A stretch of DNA of 8,308 nucleotides from an uncultured Alphaproteobacteria bacterium (lineage in GTDB: Bacteria; Pseudomonadota; Alphaproteobacteria; Rhizobiales; Beijerinckiaceae), in assembly GCA_937903315.1 (NCBI GenBank), contig CALCZO010000006.1:1-8308 (forward strand), written 5' to 3'. This document shows positions 1 through 6,177 of the stretch, in pieces. Every line of letters starts with the position of its first letter. Within the stretch, counting starts at the first letter, position 1. The notes under the pieces were generated by a model, which worked only from the letters and a program-made list of their open reading frames with translations, made no database searches and had not been told where the DNA came from. The translations under genes were made by a program, and so were the position numbers.

Positions 1-2915
1 GGGGAGCCGCGCCCGGACGGCGAGAAGCTGCTTGGCGGGCGGGCGGCGGGGGCCCCCTCGGCACCGGCCTCGCCGGTCGCTGCGGCAGCGGGGCGGTGCC
101 GGTTGTCGCGGTCGCGGTTGTGATGCGCCGTGCGATGGCGCGGACGCTCATGGTCGGGCCGGCCAGGACGCCAGACGGCAATCAGAACCGGCTCGACCGG
201 TGCAGCGGTGTCATCTTCGGCGGGGGCAGGCGAATCGGGTGCCGCCGGCGCTTCCGCTGGCTGGCCCTCGGGCTCGCCCGCGTCCACCACGGCAGGGTCG
301 GCACCCTCCGGCGCGATGCCGGGCTGCACGTCGGCAGTCACGTCGCCAGTCCCGTCGGCAGTCACGTCGGCGGCATCGCTCACCGGCGCTGCCTGTGCCT
401 CGACGGGCAGCGCCTCGTCGGTTGCCGCAGGCTCGGCAGCAGGCGCAGCCGCAGCGACGACCGGCACCGGCTTCATCTCCTTGCGATAGCCGAGCGAGGC
501 GAGGATCGAGAAGAAATCCTCGCCCGAGCAGCCGACCAGCGAGGTCATCGCGCCGGTGACGGTGAAGCCGCCGCCGGGGAACGCGCCGGCAGGCGCCTCG
601 CCGGACTGGCTGCTGCGCCAGGCAAGCGCCGGGCGGATCAGATCGGCCAGCCGTTCAAGAATATCGATCCGCACCGCCCGCCCGCCGCAGACGCGGAAGC
701 CGGCGACCCGGTACAGCTCTTTCGAGATTGTCGCATCGACCGGGATCGAGGTCCGGCCCGACAGCGCCAGATGCGAGACATCGGCGACGCCCGCCGCATC
801 CGGCTCGTTGCGCAGCGCATAGAGCAAGGCCGCAAGGCCACGATTGGCCGGCTTCATCAGCGCGGCGGTGTAGATGTGATAGGCCCCGAACCTGAGGCCG
901 AGCGCCCGCAGCGCCCCGCGTGCCTCCTGATCAAGGCCCTTGACGATGTCGGCAACCTTCGTCCGGTCGAGCACGCCGAAAGTCTCGGCGACCTGATAGG
1001 CGATGCCGCGCGCCGCCCCGGCAAGGGAGTCGCCCTTCTCGAGCGCGATCAGCGGGCCGAGCAGTTTGTCGACATGGGTTTTCAGCCACAGCGCCAGCCG
1101 CGCCTCGACGCTCTCGCGTGCTGCGCCGGCAAGCTGCTCGTCAGCCAGCAGCAGGAAGCGCGGCTCCAGCGCCTTGTCGGTCGCCTGAAGCCGGCCGACC
1201 GGCGCGCCGATCCAGCGCAGCGTGCCGTCATGCGACAGCACGAAGGCGTCGTCTCCTGCCTCCGACAGCGCCTTGGCGCGTCGGTCAAGCTCGCTGGCGA
1301 GCGCCTTGACCGCCGCAGCCTTCAGCGCCTTGGCTTCCGGCCCTTCGGCACGGGCGTCGGCCGTGAAGCGGAACCCGTCAAGGCGCCCGAGGTGCTGGCT
1401 TTCGACAAGGACATCGCCGCTGTCTGTGATTTCGGCTTCGAGCATCGCATTCTCTCTCAGGCGCCGCATCAGGACCGAGGTGCGGCGATCGATAAACCTC
1501 TGCGCGAGCTTTTCGTGCAACGCGTCTGATAACTTGTCCTCTAGCGCGCGGGCGACGTTCTGCCAATGGACAGGATGATCAAGCCAGTCGTTTCTGTTGG
1601 CGCAATAGGTCCAGGTGCGCACCTGCGCGATCCGCCCAGACAGCGTGGCAATATCACCGTCCGTGCGGTCGCAGGCGGCAAGCTCGCGCGAAAACCAGTC
1701 GGCCGGGATCGTGCCGCGCCGCATCATCGGCTCGTACAGGCTCTCGATCAGGTCGGCGTGGACATGCGGCGCGACCTTGCGGTAGTCGGGCAGCTTGCAG
1801 ACGTCCCACAGCCGTTCCACACCCGCCTTGCTGCCGATGTAGCGCGCAAGGGCGGGGCGGCGGCCGAGAATCTCCAGCGTCTGCTCGTCCTCCGCGCTAC
1901 GCGCCCGCACCAGCCCCGGTACGGTGGGCGCGACCGTCAGGCTGGCCTGAAGCCGGGCGAACGAGGCAAAATCAAGGTCCGGGTTGCGCCAGTTGATCAA
2001 CCGCACGGGATCGAACCGGTGTTCCTCGAGCGCCTCGACCGTTTCCTCGTCCAGCGGCGGGCAGCGCGCGGTGGTGCCGAAGGTGCCATCATTGAGGTGA
2101 CGCCCGGCGCGGCCGGCAATCTGGCCCATTTCGGCCATTGTCAGCTTGCGGAAGCCCGAACCGTCGAATTTCCGGTCGGCGGCAAAGGCGACATGGTCGA
2201 TTTCGAGATTGAGCCCCATGCCGATCGCGTCGGTGGCGACGATATGGTCGACCTCGCCGGCCTGGAACAGCGCGACCTGCGCATTGCGGGTGCGCGGGGA
2301 CAGCGCGCCCAGCACGACCGCCGCTCCGCCGCGCTCGCGCCGCACCAGTTCGGCGATGGCGTAGACCTCTTCGGCCGAAAATGCGACGATGGCCGACCGT
2401 GCCGGCAGGCGGGTCAGCTTCTTCTCGCCGGCGAAGGTAAGGCGCGACAGGCGCGGGCGCGAGATGATGTTGGCCGAGGGCAGCAGTTCCTCGATCAGCG
2501 CGCGGATGGTCGAGGAGCCGATCAGGATCGTCTCCTCCGTGCCGCGCCGGTTGAGCAGCGCGTCGGTGAAGACATGGCCGCGGTCGGGATCGGCCGCGAG
2601 CTGGACCTCGTCGATGGCAACAAAGGCGACGGACAGATCGCGCGGCATCGCCTCGACGGTCGAAACCCAGTAGCGCGGATCGCGCGGGCGGATCTTTTCC
2701 TCGCCGGTGATCAGGGCCACCGCTTCAGGCCCCGTGCGCTCGACAACGCGCTGGTAGATCTCGCGTGCCAGCAGCCTCAGCGGCAGCCCGATCATGCCGG
2801 ATTTGTGGCCCAGCATCCGTTCGATGGCAAAATGCGTCTTGCCGGTGTTGGTCGGCCCGAGCAGCGCAGTCACCCCGCGATGCTTGAACGGATCGTTGAG
2901 ATTGGGAATCGCCAT
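1..2915 (-). CDS. SUV3-like superfamily 2 ATP-dependent RNA helicase, C-terminus beyond window
   Basis: This reading frame starts at ATG 2915 and stays open for 971 codons to the left edge, so the stop is outside the window. Helicase motifs are clear: Walker A GPTNTGKT (residues 20-27), DEVQ box (102-105), GSST motif III-like (133-136), motif V VATDAIGMGLN (226-236) and motif VI QIAGRAGR (265-272). The GPTNTGKT/DEVQ/QIAGRAGR set is that of SUV3 (SUPV3L1) helicases, which unwind RNA and, in mitochondria, work with RNA decay enzymes; the bacterial role is an inference. A conserved middle region (about 370-430, with ARYIGSKAGVERLW and CKLPDYRKVAPH) supports the family. After about residue 812 an Ala/Pro/Glu-rich linker leads to WRPGR (915-919) and a His/Arg-rich tail (to about 943). 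The ribosome binding site is weak (GGGCACCTG before ATG). In many alphaproteobacteria an S4 RNA-binding protein, ferredoxin and CarD follow; that lies off the left edge here. Confidence 0.93.
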   Translation of the reverse strand, partial: MAIPNLNDPFKHRGVTALLGPTNTGKTHFAIERMLGHKSGMIGLPLRLLAREIYQRVVERTGPEAVALITGEEKIRPRDPRYWVSTVEAMPRDLSVAFVAIDEVQLAADPDRGHVFTDALLNRRGTEETILIGSSTIRALIEELLPSANIISRPRLSRLTFAGEKKLTRLPARSAIVAFSAEEVYAIAELVRRERGGAAVVLGALSPRTRNAQVALFQAGEVDHIVATDAIGMGLNLEIDHVAFAADRKFDGSGFRKLTMAEMGQIAGRAGRHLNDGTFGTTARCPPLDEETVEALEEHRFDPVRLINWRNPDLDFASFARLQASLTVAPTVPGLVRARSAEDEQTLEILGRRPALARYIGSKAGVERLWDVCKLPDYRKVAPHVHADLIESLYEPMMRRGTIPADWFSRELAACDRTDGDIATLSGRIAQVRTWTYCANRNDWLDHPVHWQNVARALEDKLSDALHEKLAQRFIDRRTSVLMRRLRENAMLEAEITDSGDVLVESQHLGRLDGFRFTADARAEGPEAKALKAAAVKALASELDRRAKALSEAGDDAFVLSHDGTLRWIGAPVGRLQATDKALEPRFLLLADEQLAGAARESVEARLALWLKTHVDKLLGPLIALEKGDSLAGAARGIAYQVAETFGVLDRTKVADIVKGLDQEARGALRALGLRFGAYHIYTAALMKPANRGLAALLYALRNEPDAAGVADVSHLALSGRTSIPVDATISKELYRVAGFRVCGGRAVRIDILERLADLIRPALAWRSSQSGEAPAGAFPGGGFTVTGAMTSLVGCSGEDFFSILASLGYRKEMKPVPVVAAAAPAAEPAATDEALPVEAQAAPVSDAADVTADGTGDVTADVQPGIAPEGADPAVVDAGEPEGQPAEAPAAPDSPAPAEDDTAAPVEPVLIAVWRPGRPDHERPRHRTAHHNRDRDNRHRPAAAATGEAGAEGAPAARPPSSFSPSGRGS
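329..369 (-). repeat. 24-bp-period repeat inside the helicase tail
   Basis: The 17-bp string CGTCGGCAGTCACGTCG occurs at 329-345 and again at 353-369, exactly 24 bp apart. Being a multiple of three, the period preserves the helicase frame and encodes two copies of a DVTAD peptide eight residues apart. It lies in the low-complexity acidic linker, so it is most simply a slippage or duplication product in a disordered segment. Confidence 0.75.
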
Positions 2916-2977
2916 CAGGTGCCCATCATGTCCGGCCTTATCTGTGGCCCCAAAGCAGGTATCCGCTCAAGCGTTTT

Positions 2978-2992
2978 GTCCCGAAGCGGGAC
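2978..2992. repeat. Short perfect inverted repeat upstream of the helicase
   Basis: GTCCCG-AAG-CGGGAC forms a 6-bp perfect stem with a 3-nt loop, flanked on the left by GCGTTTT. Its centre lies about 70 bp before the helicase ATG. On the minus strand the stem is followed by AAAAC, not a T-run, so it is not a terminator for leftward transcription. It may be a 5' UTR hairpin or part of a REP-like interspersed element; a genome-wide count would tell. Confidence 0.45.
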
Positions 2993-3507
2993 GCAGGGGC
3001 GGGCTGCGCACCCCCTTGCGTCAATCATTCGAACGACGGTGGAACGAAGGGGAGACGAATCGGGAGCGCGCACCATGCCAAACCATGTGACCCGCAATCT
3101 GTTGTGGTGCAAGGCGCGATAACCGCAACATGATGGGGTTTGCGGCCCTGTTGCAGTGCTGTTGGGTCAGACAAGGCGAAAAACCCTGTCAAGCGGGCAT
3201 CCCTGTGAAAACATGGTCAACAAACCCTTACCCGTTCCTCCGGTGCATTGCGACCGCCCGTTAACCTTCAGGCAGAAGCACGAACGAACCATGTGCGAAT
3301 CAGCGATCCTGCCGCCGGATGGCCTGTCCCGGGCTGTCCGTGTTCCGCAAAGGGCAGGGGCTGCGGTCGGCCGGACAGGACGTGCGAGCCGGAACGTTAA
3401 CCACAACTGTGCCGGAATGGCGCAGTTGGGTCGTCACGCGACCGAAACGGCAGGCGATGGTGAGCGGCAGCCGACAGAATGCCATTTGCGGGCGAGCGGC
3501 GCGCAGC

Positions 3508-3546
3508 AAAAAGCCCGCAGCGGGGGCGCTCCCCATCGCGGGCTTT
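3508..3546 (-). terminator. Intrinsic terminator of the DUF3108 gene
   Basis: AAAGCCCGC (3510-3518) pairs perfectly with GCGGGCTTT (3538-3546). An inner GGGG/CCCC stem (3522-3525 with 3531-3534) extends the hairpin. Read on the minus strand the right side runs into TTTTT (complement of 3508-3512), the classic Rho-independent form. It begins 28 nt after the DUF3108 stop codon and should isolate that gene from the helicase. On the plus strand only three T follow the stem. Confidence 0.88.
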
Positions 3547-3573
3547 ACAGGCCGAATCGGCTGAACGATGCGG

Positions 3574-4398
3574 TCAGTTCTTAATGCCGGCGGTCAGGTC
3601 GCCGCCGACGGTGATGAACTTTGTCGCCTGGATGACAGTGGTGCCGATCATCGTCTTGATCGAGACCCGGAACGGCAGATAGATGCCGTCAACCCCGCTG
3701 GGCGCGAGCCAGGCCTCCATCTCGCGATTGTTCTTCATGAATTGCACGGCCTTGCGCTCCGAGCGGTGGCCGGCGATCGGATTGTAGCGTGCCTTGCAGA
3801 CGGCGACCGGACCGGAATAGCCCTCACGGGCCGCCGCGTTGCGCGTGCCGGCATAGCTGAGCTGGATATCGAAGCGCTGGGCGCCGTCGAACACCGGAAT
3901 CGTCCGGTTGCAGGCCGCTTCCATCGAGGGCGCGCGGCTTTGCATCAGCACCGCGGCGAGCGGATCGAGCACGCCGCGCTGATGCTCGCTGGTGACCGGA
4001 ACACGATCAGGCTTGGCATCGAGCGGGGGGTTGACCACCACCTGCTGGATCGAGCCGGCATTCATGCCCATCTGCACGGTGCGGGTCATCTCGCTGTTGG
4101 CGGCGGTAAGCGAATAATTGCCAGGTACGACCCGCCCGCCGGCGAAATTGCCGGTTGCGGCAGCGGCTCCCTTGCCGCCGGTGACCATGCCGGCAAGCCC
4201 GGTCAGATGGGCCTGGGCATTGAGACTGTAGCGCGTCGGCGTGACGTTGCCGGTCAGCGTTGCCGTGCCGAGCGACAGGCCCGCCAGCGACAACGCATAT
4301 TGTGCATCGATCGACCCGGCTTGCGCCGGACTCGCGGTTGCAACCAGTGCCGCAGCCGACACGGCAACCGAAAACTGTTTGATCAGACGCCCAGCCAT
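3574..4398 (-). CDS. Exported DUF3108 domain protein
   Basis: This 274-residue protein starts at ATG 4398, chosen because it opens directly on a signal peptide; a longer in-frame start at 4485 would bury that signal behind 29 residues. The signal has a basic start (R4, K7), a hydrophobic Ala/Val core and an AQA cleavage site after residue 27, which predicts export to the periplasm. The mature part carries the alphaproteobacterial DUF3108 pattern: RTIPVFDGAQRFDI (165-178), GYSGPVAVCKARYNPIAGHR (193-212), then MEAWLAP, LPFRVSI and GTTVIQA. C163 and C201 could form a disulfide. DUF3108 proteins resemble lipid-binding or outer-membrane-associated beta-rich proteins, but no reaction is established, so no function is assigned. 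The gene is divergent from rpmB and ends in its own terminator, so it is probably monocistronic. Confidence 0.9.
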   Translation of the reverse strand: MAGRLIKQFSVAVSAAALVATASPAQAGSIDAQYALSLAGLSLGTATLTGNVTPTRYSLNAQAHLTGLAGMVTGGKGAAAATGNFAGGRVVPGNYSLTAANSEMTRTVQMGMNAGSIQQVVVNPPLDAKPDRVPVTSEHQRGVLDPLAAVLMQSRAPSMEAACNRTIPVFDGAQRFDIQLSYAGTRNAAAREGYSGPVAVCKARYNPIAGHRSERKAVQFMKNNREMEAWLAPSGVDGIYLPFRVSIKTMIGTTVIQATKFITVGGDLTAGIKN

Positions 4399-4483
4399 AC
4401 GAAAAACCCCAACAACATCACTGAGAGTGAATCGGCATATCCCATGCCAATTACGGCCCATTCTAGGCAAGCAGGCGTTAACC

Positions 4484-4512
4484 ATAAATGTATGCGGTCA
4501 CAAAAGGTTCAA
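4484..4512 (-). promoter_or_regulatory. Tentative DUF3108 promoter
   Basis: On the minus strand TTGAAC (complement of 4507-4512) is followed after 17 bp by ATTTAT (complement of 4484-4489). The -35 is good and the -10 is poor, with three of six consensus bases. A GTTAACC word (4477-4483) would sit next to the start site. This is the best pair found before the DUF3108 ATG, but support is weak. Confidence 0.25.
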
Positions 4513-4572
4513 TCACATCCGGGCGCCGGCGGCCAGAGGGGCGGGGCGGGCGTGTCCGGACGGCTTAAGGGC

Positions 4573-4601
4573 TTGACCGGGCCCGCGCGAACCCCTATAC
4601 G
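4573..4601 (+). promoter_or_regulatory. rpmB promoter
   Basis: TTGACC (4573-4578) and TATACG (4596-4601) are separated by 17 bp, a good sigma-70-type arrangement for an alphaproteobacterium. Transcription would start near 4608, giving a leader of about 95 nt before the rpmB ATG. A perfect 10-bp palindrome, GATCCGGATC (4611-4620), lies just after the expected start site. A GAAAGG ribosome binding site (4688-4693) lies 9 nt before the start codon. Confidence 0.65.
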
Positions 4602-4702
4602 CCCGGCTTCGATCCGGATCATTCTGGCGCTCCCTCGCCCCCGCCCGGTTGCGGTGTCTTGAGGTGTGTCCAGCGATTGTACTTGAAGAAAGGCGTAAGC
4701 CC

Positions 4703-4987
4703 ATGTCGCGTCGTTGCGAGTTGACTGGCAAAGCGGTGCTGTCTGGCCACAAGGTCAGCCACTCGAACCGTAAGACCAAGCGCAAGTTCCTGCCCAACCT
4801 GACCAACGTGACCCTACTGTCAGACGCGCTGGGCAAGTCGGTCAAGCTGCGCGTTTCGACCAATGCGCTGCGCACGGTCGAGCATCGCGGCGGACTCGAT
4901 GCCTTCCTGATGAAGGCTGACGATACCGAGCTGTCGCGCGATGCGCTGGCGGTGAAGAAGGCGCTGACCAAGAAGGCGTCAGCCTGA
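4703..4987 (+). CDS. rpmB: 50S ribosomal protein L28
   Basis: The 94-residue product begins [12 protein letters not shown] and contains the L28 signature [18 protein letters not shown] (16-33), followed by [19 protein letters not shown]28 is a small basic protein of the large subunit, needed for late 50S assembly. The start at 4703 is fixed by the conserved N-terminus and the GAAAGG site in front; an in-frame extension to 4649 has no counterpart in the family. The length is typical for alphaproteobacteria, which carry a longer C-terminus (here ending [10 protein letters not shown]) than the roughly 78-residue E. coli protein. The gene has its own promoter and ends in an intrinsic terminator, so it is a single-gene unit rather than the rpmB-rpmG pair of enterobacteria. 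Confidence 0.98.
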   Translation: MSRRCELTGKAVLSGHKVSHSNRKTKRKFLPNLTNVTLLSDALGKSVKLRVSTNALRTVEHRGGLDAFLMKADDTELSRDALAVKKALTKKASA

Positions 4988-5011
4988 TCCATCCCGCAGG
5001 GATTTTACAGC

Positions 5012-5037
5012 AAGCCGGCGTCCAGCGCCGGCTTTTT
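5012..5037 (+). terminator. Intrinsic terminator after rpmB
   Basis: AAGCCGGCG (5012-5020) and CGCCGGCTT (5026-5034) form a perfect 9-bp stem around the loop TCCAG. The stem runs into TTTTT (5033-5037). It starts 25 nt after the rpmB stop. The minus strand has no T-run after this stem, so the terminator acts on plus-strand transcripts. Confidence 0.92.
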
Positions 5038-5040
5038 GCG

Positions 5041-5070
5041 TTGACAGGCGCGCCGGCTTGACGGTATGGC
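5041..5070 (+). promoter_or_regulatory. rplU-rpmA promoter
   Basis: A consensus -35 TTGACA (5041-5046) is followed after 18 bp by TATGGC (5065-5070). It lies immediately downstream of the rpmB terminator, as expected for a new transcription unit. The predicted start near 5077 gives an rplU leader of about 118 nt that opens directly on the hairpin at 5078-5109. The -10 element is only moderate. Confidence 0.55.
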
Positions 5071-5077
5071 ACGCGGG

Positions 5078-5116
5078 AACTGCGCGGCGCCTCCGGTGCC
5101 CGCGCGGTTTTGTTTT
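5078..5116 (+). promoter_or_regulatory. Terminator-like hairpin in the rplU leader
   Basis: AACTGCGCGG (5078-5087) pairs with CCGCGCGGTT (5100-5109) through 10 bp including one G-U. GCC/GGT-type pairs inside (5088-5091 with 5095-5098, C5099 bulged) close a TCC triloop. The stem is followed by the T-rich tract TTTTGTTTT (5108-5116). It lies between the presumed rplU start site and the rplU gene. It may be an attenuator, a second backup terminator for rpmB, or a 5' stabilising hairpin; the sequence alone does not decide. Confidence 0.5.
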
Positions 5117-5194
5117 GGACAAGAACAACAAGAAGACGACGCGGAGCCGCGGGGATGCGGGGCCGATGATCGTAACCTCAAAGGTGCAGAGACC

Positions 5195-5827
5195 ATGTTT
5201 GCAGTGATCAAGACCGGCGGTAAACAGTACCGCGTTGCGGCCAACGACGTTGTCACCATCGAGAAGCTCGAAGGTGAAGCGGGTGATGTGATTGCCTTCG
5301 ATCAGGTGCTGATGCTGGGTGGCGCAACCGCCATCGTTGGCTCGCCCACCGTTGCCGGCGTGACCGTTGTCGGCGAACTCGTCGAGCAGACGCGTGGCCC
5401 GAAGGTCATTTCCTTCAAGAAGCGTCGCCGCCAGAACTCCAAGCGCAAGCGTGGTCATCGTCAGGACCTGACGACCGTGCGCATCACCGAGATCCTTACC
5501 GACGGCAAGAAGCCCTCGGCCAAGGCCAAGGCCGCCAAGCCTGCGGCGGCTCCTGCCGCTGCGGCCGGCGCGCATGACCAGAACGACATTTCGCTGATCT
5601 CGGGCATCGGCCCGACGATCGAGAAGAAGCTGCGCGCCGCCGGGGTCAATTCGTGGTCCGAGATCGCGGCCTGGACCGACGCCGACGTCGCCCGGTTCGA
5701 CGAGGAACTGGCGCTGCGTGGCCGCGCCACCCGCGAGGAATGGGTCGAGCAGGCAAAAGAGCTTCTCGCCGGCAAGCCGCCGCGCGCCAAGATCGATCAG
5801 GCCGCCCAGAAGGCGTCCGAGGACTAA
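5195..5827 (+). CDS. rplU: 50S ribosomal protein L21 with C-terminal helix-hairpin-helix extension
   Basis: The 210-residue product is twice the usual L21 length (about 103). Residues 1-102 are L21: [14 protein letters not shown] at the start and the rRNA-binding segment [16 protein letters not shown] (75-90) ending in TTVRITEI. A Lys/Ala/Pro-rich linker (103-129) leads to a helix-hairpin-helix-like domain (130-192) with ISGIGP (135-140), IAAW (157-160) and [13 protein letters not shown]. Similar domains end some alphaproteobacterial NuoE and L21 proteins. L21 binds 23S rRNA in the large subunit; what the extension contacts is unknown. The start at 5195 has an AAAGG site 10 nt upstream and matches the conserved N-terminus; an in-frame extension to 5066 would translate the leader hairpin. 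rplU is followed by rpmA in the usual pair. Confidence 0.97.
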   Translation: MFAVIKTGGKQYRVAANDVVTIEKLEGEAGDVIAFDQVLMLGGATAIVGSPTVAGVTVVGELVEQTRGPKVISFKKRRRQNSKRKRGHRQDLTTVRITEILTDGKKPSAKAKAAKPAAAPAAAAGAHDQNDISLISGIGPTIEKKLRAAGVNSWSEIAAWTDADVARFDEELALRGRATREEWVEQAKELLAGKPPRAKIDQAAQKASED

Positions 5828-5864
5828 TTTAGGCCTCCCTTTCGGGCTGGTTTTCGTTTCAGCT

Positions 5865-5879
5865 TCGGGTATAACCCGA
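5865..5879 (+). other. Small hairpin between rplU and rpmA
   Basis: TCGGGT-ATA-ACCCGA is a perfect 6-bp stem with a 3-nt loop, ending 13 nt before the rpmA AGGAG site (5893-5897). There is no T-run after it, so it is not a terminator. It may shape rpmA translation or processing of the rplU-rpmA message. The TATAAC inside the loop region lacks a matching -35, so I do not call a promoter. Confidence 0.4.
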
Positions 5880-5904
5880 CAGACAAGAGTTCAGGAGCAC
5901 CACG

Positions 5905-6177
5905 ATGGCTCACAAAAAAGCAGGCGGTTCGTCCCGTAACGGGCGTGACTCGCACTCCAAGCGTCTCGGCGTGAAGAAGTTCGGCGGCGAAGCTGTGCTC
6001 GCCGGCAACATCATTATCCGTCAACGCGGCACGAAGTGGCACCCCGGCACCAATGTCGGCATCGGCGTCGATCATACCCTGTTCGCGCTCGTAGAGGGCA
6101 CGGTCGGGTTCGCCAGCAAGGCGAACGGCCGAACCTACGTCATGGTGCAGCCGGCGGCCAAAGCGGCCGCAGAATAA
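5905..6177 (+). CDS. rpmA: 50S ribosomal protein L27
   Basis: The 90-residue product has the full L27 signature: [16 protein letters not shown] at the N-terminus, [20 protein letters not shown], and HTLFALVEG. The glycine/serine-rich N-terminal arm of L27 reaches towards the peptidyl transferase centre and contacts the CCA ends of tRNAs. The protein begins directly with MAHKK, as in most Gram-negatives, without the cleaved N-terminal extension seen in Firmicutes. A strong AGGAG site (5893-5897) lies 7 nt before the ATG. It is 77 nt downstream of rplU and co-transcribed with it. The C-terminus ends in an Ala-rich PAAKAAAE tail. Confidence 0.98.
   Translation: MAHKKAGGSSRNGRDSHSKRLGVKKFGGEAVLAGNIIIRQRGTKWHPGTNVGIGVDHTLFALVEGTVGFASKANGRTYVMVQPAAKAAAE

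Larger units (their letters stand above)
2916..3573. other. Gene-poor gap between helicase and DUF3108 genes
   Basis: This stretch of about 660 bp has no convincing gene. The open frames within it lack family motifs, good ribosome binding sites and credible composition, and the longest plus-strand one reads through the terminator at 3508-3546. It contains a short perfect inverted repeat (2978-2992), an imperfect hairpin (2993-3019), two GTTAACC words (3260-3266 and 3396-3402) and a related TGGTCAACAAACCCTTACCC stretch (from about 3213), and the DUF3108 terminator. The helicase promoter should be here on the minus strand, but I found no hexamer pair good enough to name. Confidence 0.6.

Noticed and set aside
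96..1529. Plus-strand open frame of 477 codons
   Set aside because: It lies antisense to the helicase, is Arg/Gly/Ala-rich with no family motifs, and reflects high GC at third codon positions of the real gene.
1566..3122. Plus-strand open frame of 518 codons
   Set aside because: It is antisense to the helicase N-terminal half, where the Walker A, DEVQ and QIAGRAGR motifs prove the minus strand is coding.
3411..3480. tRNA-like stretch GCCGGAATGGCGCAGTTGGG
   Set aside because: The start resembles an acceptor and D-arm, but the D-stem does not close, no TTCGA-type T-loop follows and no 3' acceptor strand pairs with it.
3156..3584. Plus-strand frame of 142 codons in the intergenic gap
   Set aside because: It has no ribosome binding site, no recognisable motif, reads through the terminator at 3508-3546 and enters the DUF3108 gene.
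3568..4662. Plus-strand open frame of 364 codons
   Set aside because: It is antisense to the DUF3108 gene, which has a signal peptide, family motifs and its own terminator, and it also runs across the rpmB promoter.
5066..5194. In-frame upstream extension of L21 by 43 residues
   Set aside because: The conserved L21 N-terminus begins at 5195 with an AAAGG site, and the extension would translate the -10 region and the leader hairpin.
5166..5207. 13-codon upstream frame overlapping the rplU start
   Set aside because: It has no ribosome binding site or notable composition, so it is most likely chance.
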